64,000 nucleotides of DNA from a virus: positions 16,100 through 80,099 of the IMG/VR virus record IMGVR_UViG_3300009160_000035. One strand, given 5' to 3'. Position numbers and translations under genes: made by a program. The stretch's first letter is position 1. The number at the start of each line of letters is the position of its first letter. The notes under the pieces were generated by a model. That model had not been told where the DNA came from and did not search any database. It worked only from the letters and a program-made list of their open reading frames with translations. This document shows positions 28,701 through 37,026 of this stretch, piece by piece.

Positions 28701-29723
28701 CGCAAATAGCATAGAATACTTTGCGCCTTCTTTCTGGCTGTAAACTCTTTGTCCAGACTTTAACTCTACATAACCCTTATCTTGGAGTTGCTTTTGTAGT
28801 TCTTGAATTCTAGCTTCGCTTATAATCTTGTCCCCTGTGGGACCTTCTCCGTATTCTTCATAAAATTCACTAAGCCAAGGAAACTTGCCACTAGCCCAGG
28901 TACCAAATCTTTGCTTAAACTCAGCCTCGCTTCTTGGAATATAACTAAAGCTTCTAAACGTAGCTTTTCTACTTCCGTCTGGGGCATCTTCTACATCTCT
29001 AATAATTGCCTCAGGTACAAGATTCATTGAAAGAAAACCTTGTGCCATTTGCTCTTTAGGAGACATTCTCTCAATGGCGTCTGTTGCGCCAAGTGCAGCA
29101 GTATGATCACTTGCACCAACTGTTTTCTTTAACTCGTCAAGTCTAGCCATGTCACCCATAGCTATCTGAAGAATTGGAGCATCCTTAAAAAGACCACCAG
29201 TTTCAATGTCAATAATTAAAGCATTCTTGACAATATCATCTAACTTAAAATTAAATCCTGCCATTGCCATAGCTTCAAGTTTTAATTGCTTAATAGCTGT
29301 GCTTGTTAGTCCACCAATCATCTCAGAAGGCCTTGCCTTATCTTTGCCAACGGAGAAATTAGCCATTTGCTTGCCAACTTCTCTGTACATTCTTACTGCA
29401 TCTTTCTTTACCTCATCTGTGTAAGAAAAGAAATTATCAGTATTCTCTGTTCCTATCAAGGTTTCCATAGTTGTGACAATCTTTTTATTGGCACCACTTA
29501 TGTCATTGATAAACTTTGTAGCACCAAGAGTTGCCTTATAGGTACCCTTAAGTATTGACGTAGAAAGAGTAAAAGTTCCACGAACCGCAGCATCTACACC
29601 AGATATAAAGTTAGTATGGTCGTACTTGCCTTTAAGCGCAGTGATAGCTTTAATAGGATCAGCATCAGGATTAACAAAGTAATCCTTTAAGGTATATACC
29701 TTATCTCCTTTCCCATCTGCCAT
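25767..29723 (-). CDS. Giant virion-region protein with DEDD exonuclease-like and SNase-like domains
   Basis: A 1318-residue protein. Residues ~168-190 (NALIIDIETGGLFKDAPILQ) match motif I of DnaQ-type DEDD exonucleases. A later MAANLPYESFRVGKLWEHF resembles motif II (with Glu where Asp is usual), and motif III is not obvious. Residues ~1074-1220 match staphylococcal nuclease: GDADTVEI, VRLSGIDAPET, TFGRSVGIV, VNQGLATILYR, AERVARASNKGLF. They keep the three catalytic positions R1103, E1111 and R1155. Gly/Ala hydrophobic segments occur near 985-1010. Two nuclease-like domains in a gene ahead of the packaging genes suggest an injected protein that degrades host DNA or processes phage DNA. That role is inference. 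Confidence 0.7.
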   Translation of the reverse strand: MADGKGDKVYTLKDYFVNPDADPIKAITALKGKYDHTNFISGVDAAVRGTFTLSTSILKGTYKATLGATKFINDISGANKKIVTTMETLIGTENTDNFFSYTDEVKKDAVRMYREVGKQMANFSVGKDKARPSEMIGGLTSTAIKQLKLEAMAMAGFNFKLDDIVKNALIIDIETGGLFKDAPILQIAMGDMARLDELKKTVGASDHTAALGATDAIERMSPKEQMAQGFLSMNLVPEAIIRDVEDAPDGSRKATFRSFSYIPRSEAEFKQRFGTWASGKFPWLSEFYEEYGEGPTGDKIISEARIQELQKQLQDKGYVELKSGQRVYSQKEGAKYSMLFAKEGSKQGRTLMAANLPYESFRVGKLWEHFLTQKGSGVQDAFEPSLENHGNYLNKDKDVVKAFGGKITSLRDMRSMLSATWRSERKRNILDANNFFFTEQARVLKEQGKNEDLISLLPAYVKNVSAGLNTRDQLDLTKMAFSGLMQTGLIETSGDVASGTNINLASQIILGFDEAHKALSDVMVQGRLLQEGKLGEVVSDISNIYRGKESGSALDQVRSVISSLSILGDSKKLGWLELAKVKDTNLEIDSSWLGDDPLGSRQGSVKTSQLRGVTRGTHSELTRSYNLDKELLRLSETVDSYTGVSGGLYAPNPAKMITHTYTDEAGALQTINVNPAMHEAFSMPMAVGKVKHTMLTGSGTEVSVLKTQSDWNIQNFIRDEYQRELSSATSSEVDLRFGPGTFENLQGLGHSTEDIISNYLNTPGPSSPVLTLEEMQTSARSKVKKTLIKRYAEGDNLKAKGINAEDLETRLGTLKSGLSSRHAAGTLFSQEQIKTLGEQGISVTPNMSEDEVSRASLALRMSGADGFKKDMDSALMPVLQGIKDRLGPTSVAQRASSAADFLYEAISERKKELVATGEYSTPKVQTPNYETVGKVYNFATSAKDKLKLGIDTLGSVLFSPRGLESGLLSKMSGASPEISEYIMKNAGRGIRMMGGAGIIAAGVSGNYMLDMPSYKPTTKDILKMSGDERKIYNPEDVRGSQSGGMKNVMVATNTNIDKMNPAGFAVSAIDSSKVDYAVGDADTVEIISKGFMGIGQRKLGSVRLSGIDAPETAHEGFGGPGEMPFSQPGKQYLSNVLSARSGATVAVGQGSTFGRSVGIVTDDSGINYSYEMVNQGLATILYRNSAQEDLVSQKQFNAAERVARASNKGLFADPFYAGVHVGVGGKERKGYNVLSPSNAYKFKFDRSPGTSKQQAIEASQARNEEMSYAMDMSYNDYNEIFHSVNALSSNRKNVMADMQTVAMAGGLERNRGRRKERR

Positions 29724-29732
29724 AACTTAACC

Positions 29733-31058
29733 TTAGTCATCGTCAAAGTCCATTGGATCTACAGTATTATCCCTTATTAAACTATTAATCTTGCTTAATG
29801 CAGCAGACATTTTTGTCATAGTTGAACTAACGCTCTCAGCCTTAGTAGCTTCTATCTTTGCTCTGGCATTTAGCTTGGCTTCTGGGGTACTTAATAGCTC
29901 CTTCATTAGTTGACTACGCATTTTCTGAAAACGCTCTTTCAATGCAAAGGCAGGATGTTCCTTCATCGCAGTCTTAACAGGATTACCATGCATATCATTG
30001 CTTAGTACGGCTTCCTGCATTAGGTCTCGACCTTCACCAAGGCTATCACCTTGACTTAATAGCATATTAACTCGAATCTCATAGATATCTAACTCAGCCA
30101 ACTTAGTAGCTAAGCTAACAATAGTAGGAGTAATGTAATTTAAATTATGAAAGTTTTCACTACAGTATTGCTTAACCTTAACCTGAAGAATACTTGCTTC
30201 TACGGGGCAAGGTTGAAGCAAGGGGAATTTACTAGCAGCAAGATCAACACTACCGTTATCTCTCTTAACAGCAAACCAACAAGAACTACGGATTGGACAA
30301 CTCTCATAGCCTTTACAGATTAAGGGTACACTAGCATAAGTTCCATGCTTAACAGCGGCAAGATGCGACCTCATTCTAGCAGCACTCTGAGGTGTTATAT
30401 GTAAGTCTCTATATAAATCAGGGTCACTACCAAGAAACGCCCCTAAACTACTATTAGAAAAAAAGTTAGCAGCATCTACAGTGCCAAGATCACTACTATC
30501 TAAGGCACTTTGAAAAGCATCACGTAAGCTAATACTAGTAGAAGAAGTATTATCAAGGGGCTCAACTCTTTCCAATAGTGTTTCATCGTTATCTAAAAGC
30601 TCACCTACTCTGTCAAGTAGAACTTGGGTATTAGCCTCCACGCCGCCGAGACCATTAGCATTTCTATTACCTGAAATCATACTAGAGTCTTTCAGGAGGG
30701 GTGAGGTCTTATCAAAGGCTTTATCCTCAGATATTTCCATTTGCCTAGTAGGTAGTCCCTTAGCACTAGAACTAATGTCTACATTTTCCTCTAATGCATT
30801 TAAATCAAAAGGCATCCCTTCCTCCTTTGAGGAGAACTCCAATCTATTAGATAGCTTACTAGACAATGTATAAGGATCTATAACTTGTCCAGTCATAGTA
30901 CCAGTATAAGTAGGGTTCTCTAAACGCGGTGCATTCTTATAGGGATTATCGGCTCCACGCCCTGCACTGTTGTCGTGTGAGGATCTAGGTTTATTCCTAT
31001 TAGCCTTGTTTATATCATTGTAATGAGCCAAAACAGAATTCTTCTTACTAGTAATCAA
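29733..31058 (-). CDS. First left-arm gene: Cys-cluster protein, small-terminase candidate
   Basis: A 441-residue protein read from a TTG at 31058-31056. No ATG or clear ribosome binding site precedes it, and the next in-frame Met is about 55 codons later, so the start is uncertain. The N-terminal half is Ser/Asn-rich and looks disordered. Residues ~245-300 have VPLICKGYESCPIRSSCWF, then PCPVEASIL and KQYC, a five-Cys cluster that may bind Fe-S or zinc. The C-terminal 140 residues are helical and end in acidic MDFDDD. As the first gene of the structural operon it could be the small terminase or a regulator of late genes. Neither is shown by motif. Confidence 0.5.
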   Translation of the reverse strand: MITSKKNSVLAHYNDINKANRNKPRSSHDNSAGRGADNPYKNAPRLENPTYTGTMTGQVIDPYTLSSKLSNRLEFSSKEEGMPFDLNALEENVDISSSAKGLPTRQMEISEDKAFDKTSPLLKDSSMISGNRNANGLGGVEANTQVLLDRVGELLDNDETLLERVEPLDNTSSTSISLRDAFQSALDSSDLGTVDAANFFSNSSLGAFLGSDPDLYRDLHITPQSAARMRSHLAAVKHGTYASVPLICKGYESCPIRSSCWFAVKRDNGSVDLAASKFPLLQPCPVEASILQVKVKQYCSENFHNLNYITPTIVSLATKLAELDIYEIRVNMLLSQGDSLGEGRDLMQEAVLSNDMHGNPVKTAMKEHPAFALKERFQKMRSQLMKELLSTPEAKLNARAKIEATKAESVSSTMTKMSAALSKINSLIRDNTVDPMDFDDD

Positions 31059-31513
31059 ACTAAAGTTTAAACTTTACTAACTTGATACCATAAGAAACCA
31101 TAAGAAACGCTATACATGGGAAAAAGAACTACGTGAGGGGGAAAGGGTCATAGGCTTAGGGCAAAAGGCCTTTATATATATTTTTATATATTTATATATA
31201 TTTTTTATAGAAAAGAGTGAAAGGCCAAGTATTAAGGTATAGGTACAGCCTCTATTTATATATATATTTTTTTTTCGGAAAAGAGCGGGTACTTATACTC
31301 CTGGGCCCCTATACTTACCCATACCCTATTCGTTTTTAGCCCACCCCCTTTTAAGACTATGTACTAAGGGATGAGGGTCTTTCCAACTCTCACCAACTGC
31401 TAGCGATTCCGCTAGCTTTGGACATCGCCCCCACAAGGGCAGTAAGGAACGCCATGTGCACGCTCGCACAAACCCCTACCACCATCACCAACACCATCAT
31501 CAATAACAAGACT
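31059..31513. promoter_or_regulatory. AT-rich divergent control region between left and right arms
   Basis: No convincing gene lies here until the plus-strand operon starts. It contains a perfect 16-base palindrome TAAAGTTTAAACTTTA (31061-31076) touching the start of the minus-strand operon. A direct repeat of ACCATAAGAA occurs twice (about 31087-31106), followed by long TATATA runs (31167-31206, 31255-31275), each preceded by AAAGGCC. A perfect inverted repeat GCTAGC-GATTCC-GCTAGC lies at 31399-31416. Divergent promoters, and possibly an origin, are expected. I could not assign -35/-10 pairs with confidence. Confidence 0.55.
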
Positions 31514-31552
31514 ATGAATAATAACACTCATAGCAACAACAAGGTGACTGTC

Positions 31553-33613
31553 ATGACTAGCCTGATCAACGTTCTTTTCAATAGCAATAACCCCAGCTAC
31601 CAGGCTGATAACGAGGTGGACGCCATGTCGAATAAGATTCAGTATACGAATGAGTATGAGGTTGACCTCAATAATAATCACCCGGTGTACAGTGATGTTA
31701 CCGAAGATGCGCAGTTTGAGGCTGAGATTGAGGCCCTGTACGAGGATGACAGCGAGATGCCTGTGATGAGCACTGCTAGCATGGAGGCTATCATGGCCTT
31801 TGCTGCACAGCAGGCTTGGGTTAAGAAGGATGTCAATAACAACGTCAATTCCGACGTTAATGAAGAGGATGTCATGAAGAACGAGGAGAATAAGATGTTT
31901 AGTATTGTACCTGTGTTGGCCATTGCTAGTGCAAACATGACTCAGGATAGGATCATGATTGTTATCGCGTTGATTGCCATGGTTGTCGCAATGATTGCTG
32001 CAGTTGTTGCTATGTTCTGGTATGAGAACAAGCAGAAGACTGATAAGCTTGCTAAGCAAGTGCGCAAGATGGCTGCTGAGAGTGAGCAGCAGCGCATGCA
32101 TGACGCCTTCTACATGATGGAGCGTCGTGAGCGTAACATTGCATATGCGCGTCAGCAGGCGTTGGATCAGGCAGAGCGCATTGCTCGTCTTGAGCGTGAA
32201 GCTGCTGAGCATGAGGCGTGGTGCCGCCAGGAGGAAGAGCGCGAAGCTCAGCGAATTGCACGCAATGCCCGGCTTTCCCTTGAAATCGCAGAAAGACAGC
32301 GCAAAAATCTTGAGATGCAAGCAGAACTTGGCTGTAAGCAGAGCGCAGAGACGATGAAGTACCAGGACTTTATCAAATCGATCGAAAACGCTACCGATAT
32401 TAATGCCCTCTGGACTATGTTTGATACGCAACTCAAGGAAGAGATTACTTTTGAGTCCTTTATCAAGGCTGAAAAGAATCTTCAAGAGTCTGCGGACTAC
32501 AGTTTCTTCTACAAGAATGCTAGTATTCAAGGCATCCGTTCGTACTGGCTAATGCTGGCTAACGTTGACGAAAGCAATCGTAATGCTGCGGCCTATAACA
32601 ATTTGGCCATCAAGTTCTCAGAATTTGCTCGCGCTCTCGAAAAAGCCATGAGAAATAGCGAAAATGAATACTACCACTTTATCTGCCAAACAAATTGGCA
32701 GCATGGTTACAACTGGCAGGCCTATCGTATTCTCACGAAGGCTGAGTGGCAAGCGGCAAAGTTGCTCATTGAGAAGAAGACCATTCAATTCTTTAGCCGC
32801 TGGTGCTTGCCGCTTAATGACGCGGCAACAGGTGGTTTGCTCGTTGCTATGAGCAAAGACGCTGCTTTTGCTGACGAAATGCATGCAATGAAGACTGAGG
32901 AAAACTTCTGGTGCAGCAAAGAAATGAATGCTGAGAAAAACCTCTGGAAGGCTAATCAGTGGAAGACTTATGCTCAGCGCTATAACAAGGTCAAGCAGCT
33001 CAAGGAAGACTTGATGCCTATCTTTGCTCTTGAGGAAGTTGCAATCTGCAAGCTTACGACTGACGTTGTTGTTGGCTTCAAGTTTGGTAGCAAAGAATTC
33101 AAGAGCTGTGACGTAGCTGACACTGAGCAGGTTGAGAAGATTCTTGCTGCTGGCTACGATCAGGTTCTTCGTATTCGTCGTACGGATGCCGCTGGTATGT
33201 GGAATGAGTCTCAGCAGATCAACAGCAAGTACACGGGTAAGTTCTGCACCGGTCATGGCACTCAGCAGAGCCATGGTTACTACCAGGAGAAGTTCCTCAA
33301 TGGTACGAATATCCCCTGGATTGCAGACATCCAGATCAACGGCGAATGGGATAACTTTGGCGTTATCCTTACGAACAGTGCTGGTGTTGTTGACTTCGGT
33401 ATGGGCGATAACAACCGCAGTAGCAAGCACCGTCCTATTCTGATTGGTATGTTTGGTGACGGCGAAAGCTCGGAGACCAAGAAGACCCCGGGTCAGATTG
33501 AGGCCATGAAAATCTCTAACACCTGGTTTATCCAGCGTGAATTCAATATCAACCATGTTGTGGCGCAGATCAAGGCTAAGCTTGCTGCCGATAGCTACAA
33601 CGATGTCTGGTAA
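31553..33613 (+). CDS. Membrane/coiled-coil protein with shared C-terminal domain
   Basis: I choose ATG 31553 after AACAAGGTGACTGTC. In-frame alternatives are ATG 31514 (part of the repeated start module) and TTG 31418. From 31553 it is 686 residues. Asn-rich acidic N-terminus, then a strong membrane segment (IMIVIALIAMVVAMIAAVVA, near 135-155), a long Glu/Arg/Gln coiled coil (~165-265) and a helical middle with many Trp. The C-terminal ~150 residues include INSKYTGKFCTGHGTQQ and FGVILTNSAGVVDFGMGDNN, which align with the protein at 39479-41455. First gene of the GC-richer central operon. Function unknown. Confidence 0.65.
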   Translation: MTSLINVLFNSNNPSYQADNEVDAMSNKIQYTNEYEVDLNNNHPVYSDVTEDAQFEAEIEALYEDDSEMPVMSTASMEAIMAFAAQQAWVKKDVNNNVNSDVNEEDVMKNEENKMFSIVPVLAIASANMTQDRIMIVIALIAMVVAMIAAVVAMFWYENKQKTDKLAKQVRKMAAESEQQRMHDAFYMMERRERNIAYARQQALDQAERIARLEREAAEHEAWCRQEEEREAQRIARNARLSLEIAERQRKNLEMQAELGCKQSAETMKYQDFIKSIENATDINALWTMFDTQLKEEITFESFIKAEKNLQESADYSFFYKNASIQGIRSYWLMLANVDESNRNAAAYNNLAIKFSEFARALEKAMRNSENEYYHFICQTNWQHGYNWQAYRILTKAEWQAAKLLIEKKTIQFFSRWCLPLNDAATGGLLVAMSKDAAFADEMHAMKTEENFWCSKEMNAEKNLWKANQWKTYAQRYNKVKQLKEDLMPIFALEEVAICKLTTDVVVGFKFGSKEFKSCDVADTEQVEKILAAGYDQVLRIRRTDAAGMWNESQQINSKYTGKFCTGHGTQQSHGYYQEKFLNGTNIPWIADIQINGEWDNFGVILTNSAGVVDFGMGDNNRSSKHRPILIGMFGDGESSETKKTPGQIEAMKISNTWFIQREFNINHVVAQIKAKLAADSYNDVW

Positions 33614-33656
33614 TACAATGAAAATCAACACCCTCAACACCAACAAGGTGAACGTC

Positions 33657-34367
33657 ATGAATAAGATTACTGAAGAAATCGCCGTTTCGGCTAAGATGGA
33701 GGAAACCATGAAGACTATGCGTGTTATTCACTGGACTGCGCCTAACTTTGGCGACATCATTGCTAAGGATGGCGTTCCCGCAATGGAAGTCACCAATCAC
33801 CTTCACCCGGAAGGAAAGAAAGTGATGGGCACTTGGGCTGTTCCGGCAAATGCCAATCTGGATGCTTTCTGGGCTGCATACATTACCAAGAAGCACTCTT
33901 CGAGTGCTGTACAGGTAATCGCGGACGTTCCGATCTCCACTATCAAAGTCATGAAGGAAGGATTCCCGATTAAGTTCAATCTTGATCGTTGCAATGACCC
34001 TGTTATCTTTCGTGAGCTTGCTGAGCTTATGATGGACAACGACAACGGCCTGATCTGCTCTGAAGGTATCAAGCATGAGTGGATTGTTGAGGTCAACTAT
34101 GCAGTTGAAATCTACAAGCCTGAAATTATGCTTGCACGAGAAATCAGAAAGTCTCCTCCTTTTCGCGACTGGAAGCCGACTGGACTTGACTGGGAAGGCG
34201 GTTGTCCTGCTTGTTCTCGCGTCGGTGACTACCTGTTCGAAGGGTACGCTCAGCGCTTTGGTCTTTGCGACGACTATAGCCTCGCTCGCAACCGTTCCAT
34301 TGGCACAAAGGATGACAACTTTGACTTTATCGACCTTTTCGCCTGCGAAATCGTAAAGGTGTACTAA
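33657..34367 (+). CDS. Unknown protein with CxxC motif, central operon
   Basis: The start chosen is ATG 33657 with AACAAGGTGAACGTC. An upstream in-frame ATG at 33618 belongs to the same start module as the preceding gene. The product is 236 residues, mixed alpha/beta, without membrane segments. Near the C-terminus GLDWEGGCPACSRVGDYLFE and a further FGLCDDY give three Cys, possibly a metal site. A helical middle (VIFRELAELMMDNDNGLICS) precedes it. The stop TAA overlaps the ATG of the next gene (TAATG), so it is coupled to the first protease. I do not recognise the family. Confidence 0.55.
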   Translation: MNKITEEIAVSAKMEETMKTMRVIHWTAPNFGDIIAKDGVPAMEVTNHLHPEGKKVMGTWAVPANANLDAFWAAYITKKHSSSAVQVIADVPISTIKVMKEGFPIKFNLDRCNDPVIFRELAELMMDNDNGLICSEGIKHEWIVEVNYAVEIYKPEIMLAREIRKSPPFRDWKPTGLDWEGGCPACSRVGDYLFEGYAQRFGLCDDYSLARNRSIGTKDDNFDFIDLFACEIVKVY

Positions 34368-35710
34368 TGAACACCATCGACAATTCTGTCGTCAACAAGG
34401 AGTCTGCTATGTCAATTGCATTCGTCATTTTTGCCATCCTGGCTATCATCACCGCTGTCTGGAAGGGGTCTGTCATGAACAAGTTTGTTGCCAACAAGGA
34501 GTCCGTCATGCTTGTCGTTAGCAAGAGGTCCATTGGGCTTGCGTTCAGCATTGTCTGCACTGCAGCTCTCTTCATTCCCTACGCCCTTGTGGCTACGTTC
34601 CAGGATATGGTCGTGTGCACTCTCGCACTTGCCCCCTTGGCATTTACTGCCATTGATATCCTCATCCACGTTGAGTACCATGACGATGTGCGCAGCATTG
34701 CACTTGCAACCAACGCCTTCCATAATCTGAAGGTTAACGAGGCTCTTGTGAAAGCTAACTATGCGGAAATGATGGCAAAGATTGCAACCTTCCTTCTCCT
34801 CGTAATCACTACGGCTTGCGGTACCGATGCTAAGCCTGAGATTGAAAATGCGCAGTCGACCGCTAATGCTGTTACTAATTATGAGCAGGTTGATAATACT
34901 GCTAAGGCCTATGGCAAAATTGAGTCTCCTGTATACAAGGACGGTGAAGTTCTGTACGGCACCTGCAGCGCATGGAAATGGAACGGTAAGACCTACACCA
35001 TCCAGCACTGCAATGACTACCTGGAAAAGCACGGCAACACAGACCGCGTCCAGCAGTCAACAGCCGATAACACTATCTCTGGTGACTTCTACAAGGAAGG
35101 TACAGAGTGCAGCCCTGATATCCGCTGGTGGGGCACAACCACCAATAAGTGGGTAACTATTCCTATGGAGCAGATCTTCAAGAAGACAAGAAACTATCTT
35201 GGTGCTCCTTACGAAATGCAACAAGAGCTTATTGACTCTAAGTATAAGGCTATTGCCGCTCTTAACGATTACAAGTACACAATCGAAGAGAACAGCATGA
35301 AGACTAATAGCGATAATACGAAGAAAGCAAAAGAAAAAGCACATGCAGCGTTCAACAAATTCTACAACCAGTTGAAGTACATCAAAGAGCACTACACAAG
35401 CCAAGAGTATCTCTGTGCTTCTTCTGTGGCGGAAGATAGCATCAAGAAGGGTGACTCTGGTGGCCCCATCATGCTTGGTGACGAAGTCATTGGTAGTGTC
35501 TCGTTTTTCGTTCGGACCGACAACCAGATGTTTGATGACTTCTATCCGGAAGCTCATAGCAACTATCAGGTCTCTTGCTTTGCTATGGTTGACAATAAGC
35601 CGGTTGCATCGCCGTTCATTGATGAAATGGCGTCAAGCTACTCGGATATCTTTAGCGATTACACGAATGTCTTTGACATCATTGAAATGCTGGGGTGGAC
35701 TCATGAATAA
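34367..35710 (+). CDS. Membrane-tethered trypsin-like serine protease 1
   Basis: 447 residues from the TAATG start. The repeated start module gives further in-frame ATGs at 34409, 34475 and 34508. The first ~150 residues hold several membrane segments (AFVIFAILAIITAVW, GLAFSIVCTAALFIPYALVA, ALAPLAFTAIDILI) and then TFLLLVITTACGTDAK, which looks like a lipoprotein signal. The rest is a chymotrypsin-fold protease: KTYTIQHC (His214), ECSPDIRWWG (Asp251) and KKGDSGGPIMLGDEVIGSVS (Ser364), with paired Cys that suit an extracytoplasmic domain. It is followed by a paralogue overlapping by 8 bases. Trypsin-fold enzymes are rare in phages. The substrate is unknown. Confidence 0.85.
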   Translation: MNTIDNSVVNKESAMSIAFVIFAILAIITAVWKGSVMNKFVANKESVMLVVSKRSIGLAFSIVCTAALFIPYALVATFQDMVVCTLALAPLAFTAIDILIHVEYHDDVRSIALATNAFHNLKVNEALVKANYAEMMAKIATFLLLVITTACGTDAKPEIENAQSTANAVTNYEQVDNTAKAYGKIESPVYKDGEVLYGTCSAWKWNGKTYTIQHCNDYLEKHGNTDRVQQSTADNTISGDFYKEGTECSPDIRWWGTTTNKWVTIPMEQIFKKTRNYLGAPYEMQQELIDSKYKAIAALNDYKYTIEENSMKTNSDNTKKAKEKAHAAFNKFYNQLKYIKEHYTSQEYLCASSVAEDSIKKGDSGGPIMLGDEVIGSVSFFVRTDNQMFDDFYPEAHSNYQVSCFAMVDNKPVASPFIDEMASSYSDIFSDYTNVFDIIEMLGWTHE

Positions 35711-36854
35711 CGTTACTGTTCTAGACATTGCTGCTAACTCAACAAACAAGGAGAAGGTCATGGACAACTGGGAAGAAATGCAACAGGCCGAGCTTAAGGC
35801 GTACCGTGAGAGGGAGGACAAGATGAAGAAGGCAGACCGCCGCGAGAACATCCTCTTTGTGCTGGCAATGGTTGCAATCTTTGCAGCCTTTGCTGGTATC
35901 TTTGTGACCATGACGGGTAATAACACCCGCCTTCGCCAGGAAGAAGCTGCTGCGGCACGGAAGGAGGAAATCCGTCAGGCAGAGTGGGTTGCTAACAGCG
36001 ACTATTACGAGGTTGTTCAGGAAGTGGAAGAATTCCTGGAAGAGAAGTACCGGGCAGAGAACAACATCCACCCTGGAATTGGTCCTGTCAACACCAGGGA
36101 AAATGAAGGCCCCCTTGATGAGAGCGGGAACTGCACTGCATGGAAGTGGAAAGGTAAGATCTACACGGCAGAGCACTGCACACGTAACGGTTACCGTGAA
36201 AACGCTGGCGATATCGTTGTGCCGGCTGACCATTATCCTAACGAAATCAAGGAAGATCTCTATGAGATTGGTCTTGAGTGCAGCACTGACTTCCGTTGGT
36301 GGGGTAAGACCACAGACATGTGGGGTTATGTGCCTTTTGAGCAGGTCTTTGACCACATGAAGAAGGGTACGCCTAGCATGAAAGAGCAGAATGACATGAG
36401 ATGGGCATTCATTGATGCCAGAAAAGCACTTGAGGATGTAAGTCTGAAAAGCCCCGAGGTTATCTTCAAGAATCTTGTTGATACCTACAAGAGGTACATT
36501 GCAGGCGCTAGCAACCAACGCTTTATCTGTGCTGCCAGCCTCAGCCTTGAAGTTTCTCCTGACCATGGTGACTCTGGTGGGCCTTTGATGGCCGGCGATG
36601 AAGTGATTGGCTTCGTATCTTATGCGGAAAGCCCTCAGCGCCAAGCCCTTGGCACAGGTGATGCTGAAGACTTTCAAGTCAAGTACAATGATGCCTTGTA
36701 CATTGGCCAAACTGACTGCTGGGGTAGCTTGGACCGCAGCAAGGATACGGTAAACCTGGCTTACGCCAAGGAAAACATGGAATGGTACAAGGACCTTTAT
36801 CAACAGTTCCTGCTTAAATACGGGCAGGAGACTATCAGCAACTGGGAGAAGTAA
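35703..36854 (+). CDS. Membrane-tethered trypsin-like serine protease 2
   Basis: 383 residues from ATG 35703. The start module's second ATG at 35760 follows AACAAGGAGAAGGTC and may be the main start. A cytoplasmic charged N-terminus leads to one membrane helix (ILFVLAMVAIFAAFAGIFV, ~50-68), then a coiled linker and a protease domain outside: AWKWKGKIYTAEHC (His158), ECSTDFRWWGKTTDMW (Asp196) and HGDSGGPLMAGDEVIGFVSY (Ser291). It is clearly a paralogue of the preceding gene (shared AWKW-GK-YT--HC and DxRWWGxTT). About 95 residues, largely helical, lie between Asp and Ser. All triad residues are present, so it should be active. Confidence 0.88.
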   Translation: MNNVTVLDIAANSTNKEKVMDNWEEMQQAELKAYREREDKMKKADRRENILFVLAMVAIFAAFAGIFVTMTGNNTRLRQEEAAAARKEEIRQAEWVANSDYYEVVQEVEEFLEEKYRAENNIHPGIGPVNTRENEGPLDESGNCTAWKWKGKIYTAEHCTRNGYRENAGDIVVPADHYPNEIKEDLYEIGLECSTDFRWWGKTTDMWGYVPFEQVFDHMKKGTPSMKEQNDMRWAFIDARKALEDVSLKSPEVIFKNLVDTYKRYIAGASNQRFICAASLSLEVSPDHGDSGGPLMAGDEVIGFVSYAESPQRQALGTGDAEDFQVKYNDALYIGQTDCWGSLDRSKDTVNLAYAKENMEWYKDLYQQFLLKYGQETISNWEK

Positions 36855-36855
36855 C

Positions 36856-37026
36856 ATGATTGTCGTCCTGTTTGTCCTAATTTTCCTCCTTATTAAGGGG
36901 GAGATGACCGCCAAGGTTGCAGCTAACGCTGAGGCCAAGGCTATTGAAAAGGCTGCTGTCAAGAAGGCAGTGGCTCGCCGTTTCCGTCACTCCCGCATCG
37001 GCCGCATTGGCCGGCGTATCCACTAG
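36856..37026 (+). CDS. 56-residue membrane protein with basic tail
   Basis: ATG 36856 to TAG 37026. The N-terminus is a membrane helix (MIVVLFVLIFLLIKG), then an Ala/Lys helix and an Arg-rich tail (RRFRHSRIGRIGRRIH). It begins two bases after the protease 2 stop codon, within the same operon. The orientation should place the basic tail in the cytoplasm, where it could bind nucleic acid or lipid. An upstream AACTGGGAGAAGTAAC supplies a ribosome binding site. No family is recognised. Confidence 0.6.
   Translation: MIVVLFVLIFLLIKGEMTAKVAANAEAKAIEKAAVKKAVARRFRHSRIGRIGRRIH

Noticed and set aside
31412-32530. Minus-strand ORF opposite the first central-operon gene
   Set aside because: Starts and stops ignore the operon structure, no ribosome binding site is present, and the plus-strand product has a membrane helix and a domain shared with another gene.
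35415-35702. Long N-terminal extension of protease 2 overlapping protease 1
   Set aside because: The extension is an out-of-frame reading of protease 1. ATG 35703 or 35760 has the expected start signals.
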